Positions 25,567 to 34,889 of a stretch of 64,000 nucleotides of DNA are shown here, in pieces. A program made the translations under genes and the position numbers. This stretch comes from Burkholderiales bacterium. GTDB taxonomy: Bacteria > Pseudomonadota > Gammaproteobacteria > Burkholderiales > Burkholderiaceae_C. The DNA lies in the NCBI GenBank assembly GCA_947448955.1, contig CANFPU010000001.1:36342-100341 (forward strand), written 5' to 3'. The notes under the pieces are model-generated. The model did not search any database and was not told the DNA's origin. It worked only from the letters and a program-made list of their open reading frames with translations. The number at the start of each line of letters is the position of its first letter. Within the stretch, counting starts at the first letter, position 1.

Positions 25567-26538
25567 TCACTGCGGCGCGATGCCCGCGGCCTTCCAGACC
25601 TCGGCCCAGCGCACGGTGTCACGCTTGACGATGTCGGTGAATTCGGCCGACGTGGTGCCAGTCGCCAGCAGGCCCAATTCCAGCATCTTGGCACGGCCTT
25701 CGGGGGTCTGGATGATCTTGCTGATCTCACTGCTGAGCCGGTCAACCACCGCGCGCGGCGTGCCCTTGGGGGCGACGAAACCGTTCCAGCCAACCAAGTC
25801 GAGTGGAAACCCGAGCTCGACAAACGTCGGCGCAGCCGGAAAGTGCGGCCAGCGCTTGGGTCCGGTCACGGCCAACAATTGCGCTCGCCCGCCCTGGACC
25901 TGCGGGCCGATCGTCGCGAAATCATGGATGCCCATCGTCGCGTTGCCGGCGATCACATCCTGTACCGCCGGCGCCGCGCCCTTGTACGGCACATGCACCA
26001 TGTCAAGCTTGGCAGCGCTCTTGAACATCTCGCCATACAAGTGAGAGCTGCTGCCGATGCCGAACGACGCAAACGAGGTCTTACCGGGGTTGGCCCGCGC
26101 GTAACGCAAGAACTCTTCGACCGTCTTGGTGCCCAGTGCTGGCGCCACGACCATGCCCAGCGCGGCCATGCCGATCTGGTTGACCATCTCGAAATCATCG
26201 GGCGCGTCGTAAGGCAACTTGGACATCGCGAACTTGTTGATGATCATGTTCGACGAGTTGACATAGGCGATGGTGTAGCCATCCGGCAGCGACTGTTTCA
26301 GTGCACTGATGCCCACCACCCCTTGGGCACCGGCTTTGTTGTCGACGATGAAGGGCTGGCCCAGCGCCACCTGTAACTTCTCACCAAGCCAGCGCGAAAC
26401 GATGTCGGTCTGGCCGCCCGGCGGGTAGGGCACGATGATCTTGACGGGCCGGTTGGGCCAGGCCTGCGCCAGCGCAACGCCAGCAGGCAAAGCCATCATC
26501 AGCAGCAGGCCGAGGTGGCGGACGGACTTGAACAGCAT
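25567..26538 (-). CDS. Bug family (TctC-like) solute-binding protein
   Basis: 323-aa periplasmic receptor: signal peptide to ALAQA, then WPNRPVKIIVPYPPGGQTDI, FIVDNKAGAQGVVG, and LPYDAPDDFEMVNQIG, the Bug family pattern. It lies between the CoA-transferase gene (upstream) and a Liv-type binding protein (downstream), all on the minus strand, so it probably recognises an acid that is later handled as a CoA ester. No TctA/B partner nearby. Confidence 0.92.
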   Translation of the reverse strand: MLFKSVRHLGLLLMMALPAGVALAQAWPNRPVKIIVPYPPGGQTDIVSRWLGEKLQVALGQPFIVDNKAGAQGVVGISALKQSLPDGYTIAYVNSSNMIINKFAMSKLPYDAPDDFEMVNQIGMAALGMVVAPALGTKTVEEFLRYARANPGKTSFASFGIGSSSHLYGEMFKSAAKLDMVHVPYKGAAPAVQDVIAGNATMGIHDFATIGPQVQGGRAQLLAVTGPKRWPHFPAAPTFVELGFPLDLVGWNGFVAPKGTPRAVVDRLSSEISKIIQTPEGRAKMLELGLLATGTTSAEFTDIVKRDTVRWAEVWKAAGIAPQ

Positions 26539-26553
26539 GCAGAACTCCAGAGG

Positions 26554-26590
26554 GGTCTGGTCGAGACGACCGACGATGGTCGATCAGACC
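26554..26590. repeat. Imperfect inverted repeat between CoA-transferase and Bug gene
   Basis: GGTCTGGTCGA (26554-26564) and TCGATCAGACC (26580-26590) can pair over 11 positions, one of them G-U, with a 15-base loop. It lies just upstream of the Bug receptor start at 26538, in the spacer after the CoA-transferase gene. It could be an mRNA processing or attenuation structure; no U-run is seen. Confidence 0.4.
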
Positions 26591-26643
26591 ACGCCAGACC
26601 ACGGCAAGACAATCCTGGTTTGGCCTATGCCAGCCCAGTCGCA

Positions 26644-27816
26644 TCACGGCCGCGGCAGCCGCCCCAGCACCTCTTCGGTGTGCTCGCCGATACGGGCCAG
26701 CGACGAGCGCACGCCGGGTCGTCTGCCGCCCATCAGCAGCGGCAGCAACACCACCTGGGCGCTGCCGCCATCGCCCGTGTCCATCGGCACCAAGCCGCCG
26801 CTGGCCAGCAGGTGCGGGTCAGTGGCGAGTTCGTCCGGGCGGGTGATGGCCGCATAGGGCAGACCCGCCGCCTCAAGCTGCGCCGACAACACGCGCTTGT
26901 CGTGGTGGATCAGCGTGTCGCCCAGTCGTCGAAGCAACTCAGGCCGCAACGCCACGCGCTGGGCATTGGTGGCCATGGCCGGGTCTTGTGCCAGGTCGGG
27001 CCGGTCCAGCAACTGGCAAAGAATCTGGAACTGCTTGTCGCTGGTGGCCGCGATGAACAGTTGCTCGCCCTGGGCCAGCGTGAACACGTCGTACACGCTC
27101 CAGGACGACAGCCGAGACGGCATCGGCGGCGGCGGCTTGCCGGTCATCTGAAAGTGCTGCAGGTGCTGGGCCGACAGGAACACGCAGTTCTCGAACAATG
27201 CACTCTGAATCTCCTGGCCCCGGCCGGTGCCTTGCGAACTCGCGCCGGCAGCCTGGTCGCGCTCGCGCAGCGCAGCAAGCACGCCAATCGCACCGAACAT
27301 CCCACCCATGATGTCGTTGACCGAACTGCCCGCTCGCAGCGGCCGGCCTTCAGGGCCGGTCATGTAAGCCAGCCCGCCCATCATCTGCACCACCTCGTCG
27401 AGCGCCAACCGATGCTCGTAAGGGCCAGGCAGAAAACCCTTGTGCGAAACGTAAATCAGCCGCGGGTAGAGCCTGGCCAAGGTCTCGTGGTCCAACCCCA
27501 GTGCCTTCATCATGCCGGGCCTGAAGTTCTCCAGCATCACGTCGCACGCACCAATCAGCGCCAGCGCGCTGGCCTGGCCCTCGGGCGTGTGGAGGTCGAG
27601 CACGACGCTCTTCTTGTTGCGGTTGAAGGTGCGGAAAAATCCGATGCCCAACCCCGGCAGGTCGCGCGTCTTGTCGCCACCCGGCGGCTCGATCTTGATG
27701 ACCTCGGCTCCCAGGTCGGCCAGGATCAAGCCGCAGGTCGGCCCCATCACCATGTGGGTGAATTCGATCACGCGAACACCCTCCAGGGGCAGGCGCTCGG
27801 GGTTTGAATCGTTCAT
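26644..27816 (-). CDS. CaiB/BaiF family CoA-transferase (family III)
   Basis: A 390-aa family III CoA-transferase, which moves CoA between carboxylic acids. It begins LEGVRVIEFTHMVMGPTCGLILADLGAEVIKIEPPGG with the typical N-terminal Rossmann part. The catalytic aspartate is likely within SVNDIMGGMFGAIGVLAAL. YDVFTLAQGEQLFIAATSDK and PYAAITRPDELATDP are common family segments. The ATG at 27816 begins the conserved part; the open frame upstream is not conserved in character. First gene of a minus-strand set with two binding proteins, divergent from the hydratase at 28192. Confidence 0.92.
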   Translation of the reverse strand: MNDSNPERLPLEGVRVIEFTHMVMGPTCGLILADLGAEVIKIEPPGGDKTRDLPGLGIGFFRTFNRNKKSVVLDLHTPEGQASALALIGACDVMLENFRPGMMKALGLDHETLARLYPRLIYVSHKGFLPGPYEHRLALDEVVQMMGGLAYMTGPEGRPLRAGSSVNDIMGGMFGAIGVLAALRERDQAAGASSQGTGRGQEIQSALFENCVFLSAQHLQHFQMTGKPPPPMPSRLSSWSVYDVFTLAQGEQLFIAATSDKQFQILCQLLDRPDLAQDPAMATNAQRVALRPELLRRLGDTLIHHDKRVLSAQLEAAGLPYAAITRPDELATDPHLLASGGLVPMDTGDGGSAQVVLLPLLMGGRRPGVRSSLARIGEHTEEVLGRLPRP

Positions 27817-28074
27817 GGTGTGGTTGCCGCTGCGGCGTTGAAAGGGGTCCGTGGGAAAGCGAGCGGGTCGAGGTTTTTGGGCAGACCCGCGCGCCACAGT
27901 GTGCCGTGAATCGTCCCATCTGTCCGTCCACTTGGACCGGGTCGACGGCACCGCGCCGCCGCGTCGGACCGCCCATCCGGCGCTGCCCTGTTGGCCGGAT
28001 TGAAGACCAGGGTCAACCCGATTTCAGCAACGACTGCGGCAACAGTCATCGCCAAATCTAGGGTTTTCACGCCA

Positions 28075-28095
28075 GCCAGGGCGGCGCGCCCTGGC
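28075..28095. repeat. 9-bp perfect inverted repeat in the divergent spacer 27817-28191
   Basis: GCCAGGGCG and CGCCCTGGC flank a three-base spacer. It sits about 97 bases before the hydratase start, between two divergent catabolic gene sets, where a regulator operator would be expected. No regulator gene is adjacent. The rest of this 375-base spacer holds nothing I recognise. Confidence 0.45.
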
Positions 28096-28191
28096 ATCAT
28101 CGTGCTGATGTGTTGAAGCCGGGCTGGCGTCGGGGATCGCCACAGCTTGACAGCGCTCGGCTTCGGACAAACCAGCGATACCAGGACAGGC

Positions 28192-28986
28192 ATGGCCGAT
28201 ATCCGATACGAGCATCACGGCGCAGTGCGGCTGATCACCATTGATCGGCCACAGAAGATGAATTCGCTAGATTTCGCCGCCAACGACGAACTGGTGGCGC
28301 GCTGGCGCGAATTCGATGCTGACGACGATGCGCGGGTCGCCGTGATCACCGGCGCGGGCCACCAAGCTTTCTGCGCCGGCGCCGACCTGAAGACCTACAC
28401 GATGGCCTTCGCCCGCAGCCCGGCGCCAGAGTTTCGCGGTCGATTCACCAACGGTGCGGGCTTCGCGGGCATCACCCGCAACCTGCACATGGACAAACCG
28501 ATCGTCGCCGCGGTCAACGGTTTCGCGATCTCCGGCGGCTTCGAACTGGCTCTGGCCTGCGATATCCGTCTGTGCTCGCCGCAAGCCGAATTCGCTTTGC
28601 AAGATGTGAAGTGGGGGTTTCATGCCTGCGACGGCGGCTTGATCCGCCTGCCGCAGATTGTCGGCATGGGCCATGCGATGGAGATCATCCTGTCGGGCGA
28701 ACGGGTCGCGGCCGACCATGCGCTGCGGATCGGTCTGGTCAACCGGATCTGCCCCGCCGACGAACTGCTCGCCCAGGCGCTGGCCTATGCGCAAAAACTG
28801 GCGTCTCGTGCGCCACTGCCCCAGCGCTTTGCCAAGGAAGTGATCAGGCGCTCTTTCGGCATGTCCTTCGACGAAGCGCTGCGCGCCGAGTCCAACAGTT
28901 TTCACGATGTCGGGCTCACCGAAGACCTGGCAGAAGGAACCACCGCGTTTCGCGAACGCCGAGACGCGGTCTTCAAGGGACGCTAG
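28192..28986 (+). CDS. Enoyl-CoA hydratase/isomerase family protein
   Basis: Crotonase-fold enzyme of 264 aa. Oxyanion-hole segments: AFCAGADLKTY and VNGFAISGGFELALACDIRL. The helix after FALQDVKWGFHACDGG carries aspartate where hydratases have glutamate-rich sequence, so hydratase versus hydrolase or isomerase is open. The start at 28192 is preceded by AGGACAGGC. First gene of the plus-strand run leading into a Liv-type ABC transporter, thiolase and CoA ligase, which supports a role in CoA-ester breakdown of the imported acid. Confidence 0.88.
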   Translation: MADIRYEHHGAVRLITIDRPQKMNSLDFAANDELVARWREFDADDDARVAVITGAGHQAFCAGADLKTYTMAFARSPAPEFRGRFTNGAGFAGITRNLHMDKPIVAAVNGFAISGGFELALACDIRLCSPQAEFALQDVKWGFHACDGGLIRLPQIVGMGHAMEIILSGERVAADHALRIGLVNRICPADELLAQALAYAQKLASRAPLPQRFAKEVIRRSFGMSFDEALRAESNSFHDVGLTEDLAEGTTAFRERRDAVFKGR

Positions 28987-29017
28987 CGCGTCACCCAACA
29001 TCCACCCGGAGACCAGC

Positions 29018-30178
29018 ATGACCTCTGCGACTCGACTTTCCCCCGCCTGGCGCCGCCGCGCCTTCACCGCCTGCCTGACCGGTCTGACGGCAGCGCTGAT
29101 GTCCGCAGGTACGCTGGCCGAAACCGTGAAGATCGGCGTGGTCCAGGGCTTGAGCGGTCCGCCAGCGATCACCGACTTCGGAGAGTCCTACCTGCAAGGC
29201 ATGGAGCTGGCACTGAAGGAATACCGTGCTGCAGCACCCAAGCACGCGATCGAGATGATCGTCTACAACGACGAAGCCAACCCACAGCGCGCGGTCTCGT
29301 TGGTACAACGCCTGATCAGCAACGACAAGGTTTCGGCGATCGTGGGCACCGTCAACAGCGGCAATGTCGCGGCATTCGCGCCGATGATCCAGCAGGCGAA
29401 ACTGCCACTGATGGCCGGCCCAGCGATCGCCTCAGACATCACGTTGAAGTTCATCAACGAGTCGCCCAGCTACATCTTCCGCTGCTCGATGGTCGAGAAG
29501 TACCAGGTCGACGCGATGCTCGACTGGGGTGTGAAGAACTTCAAGAAAATCGGCCTGCTGCACAGCACCAACGGCTATGGCATGTTCGCCGCCGGCGAGA
29601 TCCAGAAAGGCATGCAGACGCGCAATGTGCAGTTGGTGGCCGTCGAGAGCGGCGCGCCCACCGTCACCGACCTGACGCCACAGTTGCTCAAGCTGAAGAA
29701 TGCGGGCGCAGAACTGGTGCTGCTGTTCCACGACAGCCTCGAGCTGGTCTACCGCGGCATGCCCAAAGCAGGCTACAAGCCGGTGATCGCCGGCAACTGG
29801 GGGCTGTCCTCGCAGATGGTGCTCAACATCGTCGGCAAGGAGGCGATCGAGGGCACGGTCATGGGCCAGGCGCTCGACCTGTCCGACCCCAAGGCGATTG
29901 AATTCGACGCCAAGATGAAGCGCGAGTTCAGCACCAAGTACCGCTGGCCGGTCGTCGCCGTGCTGGGCTACGACGGCATGCGCTTGCTGCTGCAGGCCGT
30001 CGATGCCGCGGGCTCGAACCCCGACAAGATCCGCGATGCGCTGGAGCAGATATCCAACTTCAAGGCGGTGTCGGGCGCACCGGCCAAGCCCTACAGCGCC
30101 AAGGACCATGAGTGCCTGGATGCTGACGACGTGTTCCTCGGCGTCTGGCGCGACGGCAAGGTGGTCCGGCTCAAGTGA
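29018..30178 (+). CDS. Branched-chain amino acid-type ABC transporter substrate-binding protein
   Basis: Periplasmic type I binding protein (386 aa). A long positively charged signal (SPAWRRRAFTACLTGLTAAL) precedes ETVKIGVVQGLSGPPAI. Internal segments QRAVSLVQRLISNDKVSAIV and GNVAAFAPMIQQAKLPLMAG are family landmarks. GGAG lies before the ATG at 29018. It is the receptor for the LivH, LivMG and LivF components encoded directly downstream. The clustered hydratase, thiolase and ligase suggest a carboxylic acid ligand rather than an amino acid. Confidence 0.92.
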   Translation: MTSATRLSPAWRRRAFTACLTGLTAALMSAGTLAETVKIGVVQGLSGPPAITDFGESYLQGMELALKEYRAAAPKHAIEMIVYNDEANPQRAVSLVQRLISNDKVSAIVGTVNSGNVAAFAPMIQQAKLPLMAGPAIASDITLKFINESPSYIFRCSMVEKYQVDAMLDWGVKNFKKIGLLHSTNGYGMFAAGEIQKGMQTRNVQLVAVESGAPTVTDLTPQLLKLKNAGAELVLLFHDSLELVYRGMPKAGYKPVIAGNWGLSSQMVLNIVGKEAIEGTVMGQALDLSDPKAIEFDAKMKREFSTKYRWPVVAVLGYDGMRLLLQAVDAAGSNPDKIRDALEQISNFKAVSGAPAKPYSAKDHECLDADDVFLGVWRDGKVVRLK

Positions 30179-30245
30179 GCGCAAACCCGCTCTTCAGGCG
30201 CGCTCAGGCGCACCAGACCCAGGCTGAGCCGCAGGCGGTCGCCCG

Positions 30246-31145
30246 ATGAGCCTGGGCGATTTCCTGCAGGTGCTGATCTCGGGCATCTCGAAGGGCAGCA
30301 TCTACACGCTGATGGCCCAGGGGCTGCTGATCACCTACCTGACCACCCGGGCGCTGAACTTCGGGCAGGGCGACTTTCTGATGCTCGCCTCTTTCTTGGC
30401 CATGGCCGCACTGGTCGCGGGCTGGCCGGTCTGGTTGTCCGTGCTGGCGGTGATCGTGGCGATGGGGCTGCTGGGCGCGGTGATCGAACGCGTTGCGGTG
30501 GCGCCGCTGGCCCGGCAGCGCATCGGCAGCGCCGGCAGCCTGGCCTGGATCCTGACGACCATGGGTTTCGGCATGCTGATCCAAAACACCGCTGAACTGG
30601 TCTGGGGCAAGTCGAGCATGTATTCGCCACCCCTGTTCTCGACCCAGAAGCAGCAGATCGTAAGGATCGGCGAGGCCGGCTTCTACCTCGAAGAACTGGC
30701 GGTCGCGGTGCTCGCGCTGCTGATCGTCGCCGCTTTCTACTGGCTGCTGTTTCGCGCCCGATGGGGCAAGGAAGTCGCCGCAGTGGCCTTCGACAAAGAC
30801 ACCGCAGCGCTGCTGGGCATCGATGTCAGGCGCACCGTCGTGCTGTCCTACATGATCATGTCGATGCTGGCCGCGGCCAGCGGCATCCTGGCCGGGCCAG
30901 TCACCACTGTGCAGGTGCACATGGGCATCGTCTTCATCATCAAGGGCTTCGCGGTGATCAGCATCGGTGGTTTTGCCAATCCGCTGGGCATCCTGATCGC
31001 CGGCATCGGTTTCGGCCTGCTCGAGAGCTTCTCGAACTACTTCGACTCCGGTTTCGGCGACCTGTATCCCTTCCTCGCCGCGGTCTTGCTGCTGATCATC
31101 AGGCCCTCGGGCCTGTTCGGCGAGCACCAGGCAGACGTGCGCTAG
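30246..31145 (+). CDS. livH: Branched-chain amino acid-type ABC transporter permease LivH
   Basis: Inner-membrane permease of 299 aa with about eight hydrophobic helices. It has family motifs near the start (GISKGSIYTLMAQGLLITYL, NFGQGDFLMLASF) and in the cytoplasmic coupling loop (DKDTAALLGIDVRRTVVLSY). The gene stops at a TAG two bases before the GTG start of the next gene. With the downstream fusion it forms the transmembrane channel. Confidence 0.93.
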   Translation: MSLGDFLQVLISGISKGSIYTLMAQGLLITYLTTRALNFGQGDFLMLASFLAMAALVAGWPVWLSVLAVIVAMGLLGAVIERVAVAPLARQRIGSAGSLAWILTTMGFGMLIQNTAELVWGKSSMYSPPLFSTQKQQIVRIGEAGFYLEELAVAVLALLIVAAFYWLLFRARWGKEVAAVAFDKDTAALLGIDVRRTVVLSYMIMSMLAAASGILAGPVTTVQVHMGIVFIIKGFAVISIGGFANPLGILIAGIGFGLLESFSNYFDSGFGDLYPFLAAVLLLIIRPSGLFGEHQADVR

Positions 31146-31147
31146 CC

Positions 31148-32908
31148 GTGATCAAGCGTTTTCGCCTCTACCTGTTCGCCGCGGTGCTGATCGCGGTTTT
31201 TCCGTTCATCATCCCGAACGATTTCTTCCTGCACCTGGGCCAGGACATCGCGATCCTGGCGATCGGTGCGATCGGCCTGAACATCCTGCTGGGTTTCTCG
31301 GGTCAGTTGTCGCTGGGCCAGACCGGCTTCTTCGCGCTCGGCGCCTACGGCTCGGCAGTGCTGGCAACACGCATGGGCTGGCCGCTGCCCCTGAGCTTTG
31401 CAGCCGGGCTGGCGGTGGCTTCACTGGCCGGGCTCGCGCTGGGCCTGGTGGCGTTGCGCACCCGCACCCATTACCTGGCCATGGTGACGCTGGCCTTCGG
31501 CTACATCGTCGCGATCGTCGCGCAGCGCGCGGTCGAGGTCACGGGCGGTGCGATGGGGCTGGTGGGCGTGCCGCAACTCAATTTCGGCAATGTCCGCCAG
31601 GGTGCGCAATTCTTCTTTTGGACCGTGGCCGGCACGCTGCTGCTGGTGCAGATGGTCAGCGACTACATCGCGCAGTCCGGCGTGGGGCGCACCCTGCATG
31701 CGATCAAGGAGAGCGAGAGCTTCGCGCTGACGGTGGGCATCAATGCGCCGGTCTGGCGTGCCGGCACCTTCGTCTTCAGTGCCTTCACCGCCGGGTTGGC
31801 GGGTTGCTTTTTCGCCCACCAATCGGGCTATGTCGGCAGCGACGCCTTCGGCTTCGACCGCAGCGTCTCGCTGCTGATCGCGGTGGTGATCGGTGGGCTC
31901 GGCAGAAGCAGCGGCGCGCTGCTGGGATCGATCATCGTCGTGCTGCTCAACCAGCTGACGGCCGGGCTCTACGAGGTGGCTTTCTACATCTTCGGCAGCA
32001 TCCTGCTGTCGGTGATGCTGTTCTTTCCAGCCGGCGCTGCCGGCGCGCTGAGCGCAGCGGCGCGGCTTTGGCAAAGGCCCAGCCCCGCGCCGGCAGCTGC
32101 CGGTGCCGGGCCGTCGCTAGACCTGCCGCCAGGCAATGTGGCGCCAGGCCAGGCGCTGCTGGTGCTTGAGGGCGTCACCAAGTCTTATGCCGGCGTGGTT
32201 GCAGTCAACGATGTCAGCTTCACGGTTCGCGCCGGCACGGTCCATGCGCTGATCGGACCCAATGGCGCAGGCAAGAGCACGCTGATCAATGTGGTCAGCG
32301 GCTTGTACGCCGCCGACAGCGGCAGCCTGCGATTTGCGGGCACCGACATCGCCGAGCTGCCAGCCAACCGCAGGGCGCGACTGGGCATCACCCGCACCTT
32401 CCAGAACCTGCAGCTCATCGGGACCCAGACCGTGGTCGAGAACGTGATGCTCGGCCTGCCGCAGCCGACCGGCCCACTGCGCGGGTTCTTCGATTGGCTG
32501 GCCGGCGGTGCCGCTGAAGCGGCGCAGCGGACCCGGGCGCTGGCGCTGCTACGATTCCTGGGCATCGAGCAGTTCGCCGACTCGATGCCTGGTGACTTGT
32601 CCTACGGCCACCGCAAGCTGTGCGAACTGGCGCGCGCGCTGGCGCAGTCGCCGCGATTGATGCTGCTCGACGAGCCGATTGCTGGCCTCAATGAGGGCGA
32701 GGTCAAGGAGATCATCACGGTCATCGCCAAGCTGCGCCAGGCCGGCGTCACCGTGCTGCTGGTCGAGCACAACATGCCTTTCGTGATGAGCGTCAGCGAC
32801 ACCGTCACCGTGCTCGACTACGGCCGCAAAATTGGCGAAGGCCGACCAGAGGAAATCCGCGGTAACCCCGAGGTGATTGCTGCCTACCTTGGCAAGGACG
32901 AGGCATGA
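31148..32908 (+). CDS. Fused LivM permease - LivG ATPase
   Basis: Single 586-aa polypeptide joining two transporter parts that are usually separate. Residues 1 to about 320 are a LivM permease (LLGFSGQLSLGQTGFFALGAYG, ESFALTVGINAPVWR). After a proline/alanine-rich linker (PSPAPAAAGAGPS), residues from about 337 are a LivG ATPase with Walker A GPNGAGKS near 375, signature LSYGHRKLCELARA, Walker B LMLLDEP and switch EHNM. The GTG at 31148, two bases after the livH stop, is the likely start. Such fusions are known in Liv-type transporters; no internal stop or frameshift is seen. Confidence 0.92.
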   Translation: MIKRFRLYLFAAVLIAVFPFIIPNDFFLHLGQDIAILAIGAIGLNILLGFSGQLSLGQTGFFALGAYGSAVLATRMGWPLPLSFAAGLAVASLAGLALGLVALRTRTHYLAMVTLAFGYIVAIVAQRAVEVTGGAMGLVGVPQLNFGNVRQGAQFFFWTVAGTLLLVQMVSDYIAQSGVGRTLHAIKESESFALTVGINAPVWRAGTFVFSAFTAGLAGCFFAHQSGYVGSDAFGFDRSVSLLIAVVIGGLGRSSGALLGSIIVVLLNQLTAGLYEVAFYIFGSILLSVMLFFPAGAAGALSAAARLWQRPSPAPAAAGAGPSLDLPPGNVAPGQALLVLEGVTKSYAGVVAVNDVSFTVRAGTVHALIGPNGAGKSTLINVVSGLYAADSGSLRFAGTDIAELPANRRARLGITRTFQNLQLIGTQTVVENVMLGLPQPTGPLRGFFDWLAGGAAEAAQRTRALALLRFLGIEQFADSMPGDLSYGHRKLCELARALAQSPRLMLLDEPIAGLNEGEVKEIITVIAKLRQAGVTVLLVEHNMPFVMSVSDTVTVLDYGRKIGEGRPEEIRGNPEVIAAYLGKDEA

Positions 32909-33618
32909 GCCAGCTCGAGATCCGCAGCTTGAGTGTGGCGATCGGCGGTAACACGATCCTGCACGACATCGACCTGAGGCTCGAACGCGGCACGCTGTCG
33001 GCGATCGTCGGCGCCAACGGCGCCGGCAAAACGACCTTGCTGCGGGCGATCTCGCAACTGCTCAGCCCTTCGGCCGGCGAGATCCGATTCGATGGCCGTT
33101 CGCTGGCCGGCATCCCACCGCATTTGGTTGCGCGCCAAGGTCTGGTGCATGTGCCGCAGGGTCGCCAGATCATCGCCGCGCTCAGCGTCGAACAAAACCT
33201 GCTGATCGGCGCCAACAGCCTGCCCGGCCTGTCCGATGCCGACCGACGGGCCCGACTGCAGGCCGAGTTCGAGCGCTTTCCGGTGCTGCAGCAGCGGCGC
33301 GGACTGAACGCCGGATCGCTGTCGGGCGGCGAGCAACAGATGCTCGCGATCTCGCGCGCACTGATGATGAAGCCCGCGCTGCTGATGCTTGACGAGCCCT
33401 CGCTCGGGCTGGCACCGCAGGTGGTCAGCCGCATCCTGGCCACGCTGAGCGACCTGGCCGCGGGTGGCATGACGGTGTTGCTGGTCGAGCAAGCGGCTTT
33501 TCTGGCACTCAAACACGCCGATGTCGGTCATGTGGTTCAGAACGGCCGTATCGTGCTGTCGGCTCCTGCCGCCGAACTGCTCAAGGACAAGGCCCTGATC
33601 GAGGGCTATCTTGGTTAA
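32905..33618 (+). CDS. livF: Branched-chain amino acid-type ABC transporter ATPase LivF
   Basis: Second ATPase subunit, 237 aa. Walker A GANGAGKT is at residues 36-43, the signature LSGGEQQMLAISRAL and Walker B LLMLDEPSLGLAP follow, and the H-loop is VEQ-type (LLVEQAAFLAL), as usual in LivF. It overlaps the fusion gene by ATGA, so translation is probably coupled. Completes a full Liv transporter with the genes from 29018. Confidence 0.94.
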   Translation: MSQLEIRSLSVAIGGNTILHDIDLRLERGTLSAIVGANGAGKTTLLRAISQLLSPSAGEIRFDGRSLAGIPPHLVARQGLVHVPQGRQIIAALSVEQNLLIGANSLPGLSDADRRARLQAEFERFPVLQQRRGLNAGSLSGGEQQMLAISRALMMKPALLMLDEPSLGLAPQVVSRILATLSDLAAGGMTVLLVEQAAFLALKHADVGHVVQNGRIVLSAPAAELLKDKALIEGYLG

Positions 33619-33641
33619 CGCTGGCTAGAAGGAAAGCTGCA

Positions 33642-34889
33642 ATGAGCGATATCTATGTGGTGGGCGTGAGCATGACGCCTTTCGGCAAGTTTCTCGACAA
33701 ATCGGTCAAAGACCTGACCCGCGAGGCGGTGCTGGGCGCACTGGCCGATGCCGGTATCGGGCGCGACCGAATCGACGCGGCTTTCTTCGCCAACGCCTCG
33801 CAGTCAGCGATGGAGGGCCAGTTCATGGTCGGCGGCGAGATCGCGCTGCGCGGCTGCGGCATCACCGGCGTCCCGATCGTCAATGTCGAGAACGCCTGCG
33901 CCAGCGCCAGCACGGCTTTCAATCTGGCCTACACCCGGCTGAAGGCGGGCATGTCGGACATCGCACTGGCAGTCGGCGCCGAGAAGATGTACGACAACGA
34001 CAAGGCCAAGAGCTTCGCGATCTTCAATGGCGCCTGGGATGTCCACGATGTGCAGAACAGCACACAGGCCTTGATCGATCTCGGCCAAGGCGTCTCGCCG
34101 CCGCCCGGGCGGCCCACCGAGAGCGGCCAGCGCAGCCTGTTCATGGATGTCTACGCGGCGCTGGCCAAGTTCCACATGAAGACCTTCGGCTCGACAGAGC
34201 GCCAGTTGGCGGCGGTCGCGTCGAAGAATCATTTCCATTCGACGATGAATCCGCTGTCGCAATTCAGGAACGACATGAGCATCGACGAGGTGCTGGCCGC
34301 GCGGATGATCTCCTGGCCGCTGACCTTGCCGATGTGCTCGCCGATCAGCGACGGTGCGGCAGCGGCCATCCTCGTCACCGAGGAAATGCTGGTGCACTTC
34401 GACCGTTCGCGCGCTGTCAAAGTCTGCGCCAGCGTGCTGGCCAGCGGCCAGGAGCGCAAAGCCTCCGAGGTCGAGCGCCACATCGGCCACCTGGCCGCCA
34501 ACAAGGCCTACAGCATCGCCGGCCTGGGCCCGGCCGACATGTCCCTGGCCGAGGTCCACGACGCAACAGCCTTCGCTGAGATCGTCCAGGCAGAGAACCT
34601 GGGCTTCTGCGCATTTGGCGACGGCGGCGTGATCGCCGAGCGCGGCGAAACCCGTCTCGGCGGGCGCATTCCGATCAACACTTCCGGCGGGCTGGAGCGC
34701 AAAGGCCATCCTATCGGTGCCACCGGCCTGGGGCAGATCTACGAACTCACCACCCAACTACGAGGCGAAGCCGGCCAACGCCAGGTCGATGGCGCGCGCT
34801 TTGCGATCGCCGAAAACGGTGGCGGCTTTATCGGCTACGAGGAAGCCGCGGCCTGCATCACGATCCTGGCCAGGAGCGGCTCGGCATGA
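33642..34889 (+). CDS. Thiolase family protein (acetyl-CoA acyltransferase / SCP-x-like)
   Basis: A 415-aa thiolase of the branch sometimes called lipid-transfer-type or SCP-x thiolase. The nucleophilic cysteine is Cys86 in VENACASASTAF; the histidine-containing motif is EVHDATAFAEI in place of NEAF, and the C-terminal GGLERKGHPIGATGLGQ is conserved. The usual second cysteine of degradative thiolases (CXG near the C-terminus) is not seen. It should cleave a 3-oxoacyl-CoA. It follows LivF by 23 bases and overlaps the CoA ligase by ATGA. Confidence 0.9.
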   Translation: MSDIYVVGVSMTPFGKFLDKSVKDLTREAVLGALADAGIGRDRIDAAFFANASQSAMEGQFMVGGEIALRGCGITGVPIVNVENACASASTAFNLAYTRLKAGMSDIALAVGAEKMYDNDKAKSFAIFNGAWDVHDVQNSTQALIDLGQGVSPPPGRPTESGQRSLFMDVYAALAKFHMKTFGSTERQLAAVASKNHFHSTMNPLSQFRNDMSIDEVLAARMISWPLTLPMCSPISDGAAAAILVTEEMLVHFDRSRAVKVCASVLASGQERKASEVERHIGHLAANKAYSIAGLGPADMSLAEVHDATAFAEIVQAENLGFCAFGDGGVIAERGETRLGGRIPINTSGGLERKGHPIGATGLGQIYELTTQLRGEAGQRQVDGARFAIAENGGGFIGYEEAAACITILARSGSA

